Source of the DNA: a virus
Length of the DNA stretch: 64,000 nt
Reading direction: 5' to 3' (one strand)
IMG/VR virus record: IMGVR_UViG_3300008111_000006
Location: 32,405-96,404 of that record
A model generated the notes under the pieces. That model saw only the letters and a list, made by a program, of their open reading frames with translations. It made no database searches and was not told the origin of the DNA. Shown piece by piece: positions 1-8,646 of the stretch. Position 1 is the first letter of the stretch; each line of letters starts with the position of its first letter. The translations under genes and the position numbers were made by a program.

Positions 1-335
1 CATCAGCACCTTCATTTAAACCTAACGCAACACCGTTTATTGGTAACCCACAACAAGAAGTTATAATAACAAATACGTTTTTTAATCCAGTTATGTTGGA
101 AATAGAAATGGTAGAGTATGATGAAGAAACTTTAGCATATGCATTATTCTCCAACCAAACAAAATCTTTAGAAGATGGTATTTATACTATATACAATTTC
201 GGTAATGAAATTTATAGACAATACAATTTATATGAAGTTAAAGATCAATTTAGTGGTAAACCATTGTTTGAAGTTAGGGAACAAAAATTTACTATTGATC
301 CTACAAAAGATTTTGATGACATAACTAATTTTTAA
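1..335 (+). CDS. 3' end of an unrecognised tail/baseplate-region protein (partial)
   Basis: An open frame enters the window at base 3 and stops at 333-335, so the true start lies upstream. About 110 residues are visible. They are acidic and beta-rich with no motif I recognise. The stop is followed after 7 bases by the giant baseplate-type gene, so it is probably the last gene before it in one structural operon. The internal ATG at 93 is unlikely to be the start because coding continues without a stop to the window edge. The structural role is inferred from position only. Confidence 0.7.
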   Translation, partial: SAPSFKPNATPFIGNPQQEVIITNTFFNPVMLEIEMVEYDEETLAYALFSNQTKSLEDGIYTIYNFGNEIYRQYNLYEVKDQFSGKPLFEVREQKFTIDPTKDFDDITNF

Positions 336-342
336 AACGTAA

Positions 343-3300
343 ATGGCAAATAAAAGAATAAAAGTAGCAGGTTACGCCCAAAGAATATTTTTCAATGATA
401 ACATTGAATATAGGGATTTTAGTCCTGATTTAGTAGGATTACAACTTACTAGTGATGGAGGGACTACTCTATTTACTAATGGTAACTTTACAATATCGAC
501 AAATTTAGATCCTAAACCTGATACGTTATTTATACAGGGTAAGAAATCTAAATTTTTTACGTTAGAAGATATTGTAGAGTCTGATACACCACAGTTAGAG
601 ATTCAAAAAAATATAAAAACTAAATTAAATATAGATTTAACAAATCCGTTAAGTTATATTTGGTATGGTTCTGCGAAAGAAATGGTAAAGGCTTCTTTAA
701 TTGAAATACAAGAAAAATGGCCTGCAGCGATTTATGTGGATAATAAAGTAGGTAGTGTTACTGGAAACAATATCACTAACTATGTTTATGATATAGAATC
801 CGATGAATCTACATTTACGGTTAATAGTAATTACTTTATTAACCCTTACGGTATTAAATACACTATTGATGCTCAATATGTGGGTAATAACGATAGTGCA
901 AATCCTTTAAGAAATTTTACTTTAAATTATGGTTCATATTTAATTGAACATAATGGAATTAGTAAAAAAATTAAAAGTATAACGCCTTCCACTCAAAAAA
1001 CTAATTCTACTATTGAATTAGTGGTAGAAGGTAACCCATTTCCTGAATTGACAGGTATATACATACCTCAGTTATCATTTTTATTTAATAATGTAGATGG
1101 TTCAATACCATATTTTATTAAACCTAATGAATCGGAAATAGAAAAATTTTTTAGTGGATTAAATGAATTACAGAGTAATTTATTAAATAGAAACATATAC
1201 CCAAAATATAAATCTGAAGTTATTAGTACAAATTATACTGATGATGGTGTATTATTAACATCTAAATCAGTTTTAACTTTTCCTGTTTTAGATGATGGAT
1301 ACAATTTAAACTTTTTTGATAGTTTTTATATTGCCTATATCGATCAATTAAATGATTTAGGTAAAGGTTTAGATGATACAAAAACTGATATCATAGTAAG
1401 AAAATATACTACTGAAGCGATATCTAGTTTTGATACTGTCCCTAGAGCGGATGGAAACGACTTAGTTTTAAACGGTGAGAAAGCAACTAAACTATTAAGA
1501 ATTTATGGTGTTGAGTTTGATTACGTTAAAAAATATATAAATGCAATTAAATTTGCACATGTTGTAACATACGATAAGAAGAATAATGTTCCAGATACTT
1601 TGATAAAAGATTTGGCATTAATGTTAGGTTTTGAACCTATTAATTTTATTGATAGTTCATCTTTAAGTAAATTATTTTTACCTAGTAATGGGTCAGGTTT
1701 ATTTAGCGGGACTTCAACAAATCTAACTGAATCAGAGATTGATGTTGAATTATATAGGAGAATAATTTTAAATATTGCTTGGTTATGGAAAAGTAAAGGT
1801 TCTAGAAAAGCAGTAGAATTTTTATTTAGATTTATTGGGGCACCAGAGTCTTTGGCAAATTTCAATGAATATGTGGTAATTGTCGATAAACCATTAGATA
1901 TGGTAGAGATTAAAAAACTTTTATATCTATATACTGGTGACGTAAATTTAGATAATATACCATACGATGAAAACGGTTTTCCGTTACCACCTATTAATGG
2001 AGATATTGTAATATCAAATTATATTGATCCAGAAACTGGAGAAATAGTAGAGAATGATTTTACAGAAATGTACTTCCAAAAAGGGGGTGGTTGGTATAGA
2101 GAGACTTATGGGTCTAATAGTCCTATTGTTTTAAATGGTAATAATCCACATGTGGGAAAATATGATGGCGGTAATGAATATTTACAATACTTTAGTAGGT
2201 GTTTCATACCTAATTTTGATAATGAACCTACAGTAACTTTAACTGCAAAAACATTAGTACAAAATTATTTTATTAATTATAATTATGGTATTTTTAATGG
2301 TATTAATGATAATTCTGAGATATTTACTAACCAATTAACATTTAACGCACTTACCAATAGTTATCAACCAATTAATGAATGTTTAAACGTTAATTATTCG
2401 ATAATAGAAACACCATTACAAAATGATGGTAAAACTACATTACAACAAGCGTTTTCTGGGGCACAGGCAGAGTATAATAGATACTTACAACTGATTAAAG
2501 AAAATAGTTATTTACAATATTCACCTGAATGGGAAACAATAAAAAATAATTATGAATTATCTTTAAAAAATTGTTTAAATGAAATATCAACAGAAAACTG
2601 TGATATTAACAAAACATTAGAAATATGTTTATCTGAGAACCCAAAAGATCTTGTGGTATATAGTTGTAATAATTTAAATTTAGAAAATGCTTCCCCTTTT
2701 ATATATTACACTAATAGTGATGGTGTAAAAGTATCTTTTGACGAATTCCCATCATGTTGTGCATCACAGGACGCAAAATATGTTTCATATGTAAATGAAT
2801 ATGGTAGACAAACAGAATATTGTTCTAGTTTAGCACCTTGTGTTGGTAACCCTATTTCAACTTTACCTAACGGTGTTATAGAATTTGAAATGGTTAACAA
2901 CACCACACCAAAAGATATAATACAAATAGAAACTAGGTGTTTTCAATATATTAATACTACCATTAGTTTTGAAGATTTTAGTGCTCGAGTTGATGCAACA
3001 TCATATGTTAGCGATTTTTGTTTAGGCTTTGTTGATAGGGAGTTTACTTACCAATATGGTTATGGTCGCACTAATTGTGGAACATATTTTAAAGAAGTTA
3101 CTTGTAATAGTACATCGATTGTTAGTAGTCCTGAATGTTGTGCTTGGTATGGGTATGGTTTTGAAATAATTGAACAAGGGGATTATAAATTTATTGTTTG
3201 TAAAGAAAAAAATCAACTTACTACCCCTGGACCTAGAAGAACAGGTATTGGTACAAAATATTATAATGAATATACCCTACCTATAATAGATTTTTCAGTA

Positions 3301-6300
3301 AATAGTAGTTATTATAATTTACAAAACCCAATAGGGGATGTATACAATTATTACTCAACGGAGATTTTTTGGGACAATTTTAATAAGGCAAGAATAGTTA
3401 AGGAAGTTGTTCCAGGATCAAAATCATTATCTCTGCAACCATCATCTGTATTACAGGATCCTTCCCTTATGACACCATCAAATTGGAAGGTAGATTCTAT
3501 TGATGAATATGGTAGAGTTAGTTTTACACCAAAAACTTTTACTGATAATTTTATATTAGATTGGTATAGTTCTGACTTATTAAGTGATTTATATAAGACA
3601 GTTGCCACATATTATGGTTATAAGTTTAGTAAATTTACTTTTGATTATAATAATAATGTTTTAGTGCCTTTTGTGGGTGATAATTTATATAGTGATAGAC
3701 CTAATTCTGTAATCACTGCGGCAGTGGATTCTAATAGAGTAGCTTGTGGTGATGTAAATAGTGTTGCGGTAGTATTCGCTAGTGAAAAATGGAAAGGGTT
3801 TAATTTACCTAAATTAGATGATTGTAGTTGCACTATAGACTTCTCTTTTGATTACATGTTAAAATATGATGTGAATAACTTAACTAGATGTGCTAGTGGA
3901 ATAAGTTGTTATCCTGCATTTATTTACGACAATACTATTGATAACATCAATTGCCTAAATTTTGTTGCATTTACTAATAACGCTAATACGTCAGTTAATT
4001 TACAAAGAAATTTTAATGATTCAACCTTTGTTACCGAAGAATATGTTTTATGGCAAAATTCTACTATATTAGAACCTAATGTAGAGTGTTGTAAGGCAGT
4101 TACAGGTAATGTGGTTGCGTTTAGAGAATGGGCTGAGTCTAATCAGACATGGGTTAAAAAAATAGAGGATACATACATTGCGATTTATCAACGAAATACT
4201 TCTGTTTTAAATTCTTTAGATTTTGACTATACACCTATATATAATCAGGCAATTAAATATTTTGATTTAAAAAGTATATTTTATGATTCGTTACCTTATG
4301 CGGTAATTTCAGAAGGTGTAGGTGGTTTTGACGGTTCAGGAAAAGAATGTTTTACTCCTGATTTTACGGAAGAACCTTGTAATATACTATATGAGAATTA
4401 TATAACTACACAAAATGTATGTTCATTAAATATGCCATTAGAATGTGGTTTATGGAGTAAATTATATGGTGATTATGAAAAATTATCTAGTGAGGTAACT
4501 AGATTAATTGAAGAGTATAATACTAACATTGCAGATTGTGGTGGTACCACTTACAATCAAGTTGTACCTTATTCCTATGAATCTGTTTCACCATCTGAAA
4601 GTAATTACGTTCCCCCAATGGCAGAAATGGTTGTGGTTGATAAAGAAAGGACTTTAAATAGTTTAGAAACTCAGAAAGTAGAACAAATTGCAATTTTAAG
4701 GGCGGATGAAGTAACTTTGACTTCTAATATAAATGATCTTAAAAATACTATTGGGGAAAAAGAATCTACCAACATTGTAATAAGAAAAGCATTAACAAGT
4801 GTTAATTCGGATTTAGATTGTAGCATATATGAAGTTAGTATAAAAGAGATTGATAATTTTAATTATAAAGAATATTGTAACACTATTATTTATAACGGAG
4901 GTATTAATGATGGATCTAAAAATGTAGATTATAATAATTGTGTTTCTACTAAAACTATTGAAAATAGTGAACAAAAATTAGTATATTCTGAGTTATTAAA
5001 TTCTTGTATTTTAAAAAACCAACTTAATAGTCAATTAGTAAATTCTAAATTTGAAAATAATCAAGTATTAACTACGACATTAGAAAATCAAATTCAACAA
5101 TTAAATGTAAAAATTAATGAATTAACTACTAATGCTAATAGTGTTATCGCAGTAAATGAGTCTTACCAAAATTCTAAATTATTAGAAAATGATACTCAAA
5201 ATACTATTAACGTTGTTTCAGAAATATTGAACGTAAGTCCTCAAAGTATAACAGACAGTAGTGGTAATTTAGTTATTTCTGATTCACAAAAATTAAAATT
5301 AAATGTAGAATTAACTAAAAATGAGTCACAAATATCTGGATTAAATAGAGATGTTCAAAATTATTTTGATTCTTTAAATGAAAATATACAGAATCAAAAA
5401 TATATAGAGTATGGTACTAATTTTATTCAAAACGATTTAAAGACTAATATTAATAATATTAATTTGGTTGATCCACCAATAACTCAACCAACTACTCAAA
5501 GAATAGGTATATCTCCTACCACAGATAATAAAATCTCGAATATGGATTATAATCAATATACGGGAGAGTTTAACAATCTTACTTGGGTTAAACCTGATTA
5601 TAACCCAATAACGGAAGAGTTTATTCCAGTTAGAACGGATTATAATCAATTTATTACTGAAGATTTAATTCCGACTAAACCTATTAATAATGGGTTTGAC
5701 GCCTCTATAGGGGGAGAGTACAATAAAACTGAAGAAGTTGCTCAAGTAGTTAATGTTGGTACAGGTAATTTTTCAGATTGTTGTTTAGCATACTTAAAAC
5801 TTAAAGAAAACAATACAATACAGGTTTTAAATGATATTTTACTTGATGTACAAGAAAGTATTAATTTTATTAAAACAAATGTGTATAATGCGTATAATAG
5901 ATGGAATGATACCTTAGAAAATAGTTATGAAAATTATATTGAAAGTAGTACAAATTATTTAAAATATATCGATGATTTAAAAATCAATTTTAAATTATTT
6001 GTTGATAATAATAATATTGATGTGAATAATAGTATAGACACATCTTTAACTTATTTACCATACACTCAATCAATAAATCCTATATGGGAATTTAATCCAT
6101 CAGAAGGATATAGTGGTATTTTATTAGAAGGTGATGAACAAAGTTTGGCGTTAGTTGAAGAATCTATTTTTGATACGTTATCGTCTAAAAATATTAATTA
6201 CAATTCTAATTTGTTTGAACCAGATTGGAAGACGTTTAATTTTACTATACCTGAATGTGTGTGTGACGATTTAAGAAGATTATATCCTAACAAAGATTTT

Positions 6301-8601
6301 TATTTTAGTATTGAGATAGAAAATTATGAATGTGATGTGTGTTTATTAGTTGACAATATAATGGTAAACGTATCTGATTGTAAAACAGATAGGATAGTTT
6401 CGATTAATAATTGTTTAATACCACAATTAAGTTGTGTAATAGATAACAAAAAATCTTGGGTGTATTATGAAGATGGTGTAGTTAAAGAAACCGTTTATCC
6501 TAATGGTGAATGTAATGGTGAATCCATTACTAATTTTGAGGTGGTTAAAATAAATGCACCACAAGAAAGACTATGGACAGATTTAGAATATAGATATACT
6601 AATTATGATAACTATCATTCAGATTTATTATTAAATGTTAAAAATACAACTTTTAGTATTGATCCTGCAAAATCTATAGAATGTGACGTATTTAATTTTT
6701 GGAGAAATATTGATTGTGATAATTGTCCTACATCTAATAATTGCGATTCAGACAATTATATATTCCAAACCGCTGAAGATTATTTGTTTATGGAAGGTGA
6801 CGATTACATCTTTCAAGATCAAATTATAACATATAGTAATTTTAATGATACATTAGATGTAACAGGAACTTCATTTAATTATAATTTAAATTTAGGTAAT
6901 GCAACATTTAATAGTTTATCATTTAGTTGTGAAACATATACAAACACATTACAAAATCAAGTAATAGAACTTAAAAATAAGTATTATACATTAACTTCTA
7001 ATTATTCAGATTCATTAAATTCAACTTATTACGATTTATTAGAAAAAGGTGAAACACTTTCTAATTTTTATATAAATAAAAATAATTGTGGTGGGGATAC
7101 TTTGGTTCTTAATAACAATAACCAAATTGGTAGTTTGTTTAATCTAATAGTAGAAGATAGTGATGGTACTTTAGGGTTATTTGATGTTTATACATATTCA
7201 GGTACACCTACATATAGTGGTGGTTATATACAAGAAATTTTATCTGGTGTAACTGCACAAACATTCAACCAAACAAATAATTTGACTAAAGAATGTTGTG
7301 AATCTATTAACACTTTATTAAATGTTAATGGTATTAATGGTTTAGGATTAGGTAAAAATTATCAATGGGACGAAGAAAATAATTCTTGTAATTGGTACAA
7401 AAATGACGATTGTTCTGATTGTAAAGGGGATTGTGAGTATTGTTCTAAAAGTAAAAGTTGTGTAAGTGGGGTAACTTCTGGTGATACATATAGTGTTTGT
7501 ATTAACCCATTAGACTTTTTGGATATCGATACATCAAACATCAACATTAAAGATATTTTTGATGATTTAGTTTTAAGTAATTTGATAGATGCGAAAAGTA
7601 GACAAACAATTAGCGATTACCCATTATTAAGATTATTCTACGAACTTTATTTAAAGGCTAATAATTGTGGTAAAAATTTATCAAATAAATTTACATATGA
7701 CAGTATGTTTGAATTTATGGATAAAATAGGTGACTACTGGTTAGATTTAATTGAACAAGTAGTTCCTGCAACTACAATATGGGAAGGTTGTGATAATTCA
7801 GGTAAAATTTATAGGAATACTATATTCGATCAAAATAAATTTAAATATAAAAAATCTAGTTTAAATTTTGTAGATGCCACAGTAGTTTGTCCTTTAAGTG
7901 CACAAACAGAATATAGTATTGGTTCAAAAACTATTCATTCTTTAGTTGAACAAAAACCAATATACCCTACTAATCCTGAAATTGAGAATTTAAAAAAACG
8001 AATAAAATTTGAAAATATTCGTATCAATAATAATATTAGGGCGTTAAAAAACTATGAAAAAGTATTATGTTCGTTAAAATTAAAAGATGTTGACACACCA
8101 AATTTAAATAATCAAATACGACTATTAAATAATCAAATACAACTATTAAATAATTCGATAAAAGCTTTAAATAGTAAAGTACTTGGGTTGACATCTCAAT
8201 TGGGTACTTTGGAAACAAAATATAAAGAACAACAAAATAATTTTGATAAAAATTTTATGAGTTGTAGTGGTTTATCAGAAACTTTAAAAACTGCGGAAGA
8301 TAATTTAACTAATTATGTCCCTGGCACAACATCGTATGAAAGACAAAGAAATTTTATAGCATCGATTAAGGATAAATATTATAGATGTGTTAGAAAATCA
8401 AATGTATTAGTAACTGATTATAACACTGTTTTTATAACTCAAATTTATGATACTAATGAATATGAAGGTAATGTTACTATAATAGGTGATGATGATTGGG
8501 TTGACGGTGGACCTTTTAATAATAAAGAGTTAATTCATAACTGTGAGTCGTCTTGGGAAAGAGCTAGAAACTATTGGGATTACTTTTACAACAGATCTTA
8601 A
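343..8601 (+). CDS. giant baseplate/tail protein (2752 aa)
   Basis: The frame has 2752 codons and no interruption. Residues about 466-506 contain an amphipathic segment (LYRRIILNIAWLWKSKGSRK followed by AVEFLFRFIG) of the kind seen in contractile-tail baseplate wedge proteins. Residues about 1435-1700 and 2585-2630 are strongly coiled-coil-like; the latter holds short repeats of the type LLNNQIQ. Residues about 2355-2386 form a dense cysteine cluster (CSDCKGDCEYCSKSKSC), and cysteines are frequent throughout, which is odd for a cytoplasmically assembled virion protein. The start ATG lies 7 bases after the previous stop. It is followed by fibre-type genes, which supports a baseplate hub or wedge role. 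The exact assignment is inference. Confidence 0.75.
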   Translation: MANKRIKVAGYAQRIFFNDNIEYRDFSPDLVGLQLTSDGGTTLFTNGNFTISTNLDPKPDTLFIQGKKSKFFTLEDIVESDTPQLEIQKNIKTKLNIDLTNPLSYIWYGSAKEMVKASLIEIQEKWPAAIYVDNKVGSVTGNNITNYVYDIESDESTFTVNSNYFINPYGIKYTIDAQYVGNNDSANPLRNFTLNYGSYLIEHNGISKKIKSITPSTQKTNSTIELVVEGNPFPELTGIYIPQLSFLFNNVDGSIPYFIKPNESEIEKFFSGLNELQSNLLNRNIYPKYKSEVISTNYTDDGVLLTSKSVLTFPVLDDGYNLNFFDSFYIAYIDQLNDLGKGLDDTKTDIIVRKYTTEAISSFDTVPRADGNDLVLNGEKATKLLRIYGVEFDYVKKYINAIKFAHVVTYDKKNNVPDTLIKDLALMLGFEPINFIDSSSLSKLFLPSNGSGLFSGTSTNLTESEIDVELYRRIILNIAWLWKSKGSRKAVEFLFRFIGAPESLANFNEYVVIVDKPLDMVEIKKLLYLYTGDVNLDNIPYDENGFPLPPINGDIVISNYIDPETGEIVENDFTEMYFQKGGGWYRETYGSNSPIVLNGNNPHVGKYDGGNEYLQYFSRCFIPNFDNEPTVTLTAKTLVQNYFINYNYGIFNGINDNSEIFTNQLTFNALTNSYQPINECLNVNYSIIETPLQNDGKTTLQQAFSGAQAEYNRYLQLIKENSYLQYSPEWETIKNNYELSLKNCLNEISTENCDINKTLEICLSENPKDLVVYSCNNLNLENASPFIYYTNSDGVKVSFDEFPSCCASQDAKYVSYVNEYGRQTEYCSSLAPCVGNPISTLPNGVIEFEMVNNTTPKDIIQIETRCFQYINTTISFEDFSARVDATSYVSDFCLGFVDREFTYQYGYGRTNCGTYFKEVTCNSTSIVSSPECCAWYGYGFEIIEQGDYKFIVCKEKNQLTTPGPRRTGIGTKYYNEYTLPIIDFSVNSSYYNLQNPIGDVYNYYSTEIFWDNFNKARIVKEVVPGSKSLSLQPSSVLQDPSLMTPSNWKVDSIDEYGRVSFTPKTFTDNFILDWYSSDLLSDLYKTVATYYGYKFSKFTFDYNNNVLVPFVGDNLYSDRPNSVITAAVDSNRVACGDVNSVAVVFASEKWKGFNLPKLDDCSCTIDFSFDYMLKYDVNNLTRCASGISCYPAFIYDNTIDNINCLNFVAFTNNANTSVNLQRNFNDSTFVTEEYVLWQNSTILEPNVECCKAVTGNVVAFREWAESNQTWVKKIEDTYIAIYQRNTSVLNSLDFDYTPIYNQAIKYFDLKSIFYDSLPYAVISEGVGGFDGSGKECFTPDFTEEPCNILYENYITTQNVCSLNMPLECGLWSKLYGDYEKLSSEVTRLIEEYNTNIADCGGTTYNQVVPYSYESVSPSESNYVPPMAEMVVVDKERTLNSLETQKVEQIAILRADEVTLTSNINDLKNTIGEKESTNIVIRKALTSVNSDLDCSIYEVSIKEIDNFNYKEYCNTIIYNGGINDGSKNVDYNNCVSTKTIENSEQKLVYSELLNSCILKNQLNSQLVNSKFENNQVLTTTLENQIQQLNVKINELTTNANSVIAVNESYQNSKLLENDTQNTINVVSEILNVSPQSITDSSGNLVISDSQKLKLNVELTKNESQISGLNRDVQNYFDSLNENIQNQKYIEYGTNFIQNDLKTNINNINLVDPPITQPTTQRIGISPTTDNKISNMDYNQYTGEFNNLTWVKPDYNPITEEFIPVRTDYNQFITEDLIPTKPINNGFDASIGGEYNKTEEVAQVVNVGTGNFSDCCLAYLKLKENNTIQVLNDILLDVQESINFIKTNVYNAYNRWNDTLENSYENYIESSTNYLKYIDDLKINFKLFVDNNNIDVNNSIDTSLTYLPYTQSINPIWEFNPSEGYSGILLEGDEQSLALVEESIFDTLSSKNINYNSNLFEPDWKTFNFTIPECVCDDLRRLYPNKDFYFSIEIENYECDVCLLVDNIMVNVSDCKTDRIVSINNCLIPQLSCVIDNKKSWVYYEDGVVKETVYPNGECNGESITNFEVVKINAPQERLWTDLEYRYTNYDNYHSDLLLNVKNTTFSIDPAKSIECDVFNFWRNIDCDNCPTSNNCDSDNYIFQTAEDYLFMEGDDYIFQDQIITYSNFNDTLDVTGTSFNYNLNLGNATFNSLSFSCETYTNTLQNQVIELKNKYYTLTSNYSDSLNSTYYDLLEKGETLSNFYINKNNCGGDTLVLNNNNQIGSLFNLIVEDSDGTLGLFDVYTYSGTPTYSGGYIQEILSGVTAQTFNQTNNLTKECCESINTLLNVNGINGLGLGKNYQWDEENNSCNWYKNDDCSDCKGDCEYCSKSKSCVSGVTSGDTYSVCINPLDFLDIDTSNINIKDIFDDLVLSNLIDAKSRQTISDYPLLRLFYELYLKANNCGKNLSNKFTYDSMFEFMDKIGDYWLDLIEQVVPATTIWEGCDNSGKIYRNTIFDQNKFKYKKSSLNFVDATVVCPLSAQTEYSIGSKTIHSLVEQKPIYPTNPEIENLKKRIKFENIRINNNIRALKNYEKVLCSLKLKDVDTPNLNNQIRLLNNQIQLLNNSIKALNSKVLGLTSQLGTLETKYKEQQNNFDKNFMSCSGLSETLKTAEDNLTNYVPGTTSYERQRNFIASIKDKYYRCVRKSNVLVTDYNTVFITQIYDTNEYEGNVTIIGDDDWVDGGPFNNKELIHNCESSWERARNYWDYFYNRS

Positions 8602-8632
8602 ATAATTATTGGTATCAAAATCAATAAAGAGT

Positions 8633-8643
8633 AATATTTATTA
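8633..8643 (+). promoter_or_regulatory. phage-type AATATTTATTA element
   Basis: One of nine copies of [A/G/T]ATATTTAT[T/A] found just upstream of genes in the structural and internal-protein regions. This copy ends 3 bases before the start codon at 8647. Confidence 0.45.
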
Positions 8644-8646
8644 ATA

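Noticed and set aside
343-8601. Several minus-strand open frames of 60-115 codons inside the giant gene
   Set aside because: They are antisense shadows in AT-rich DNA with no promoter, leader or motif, while the plus frame is continuous.
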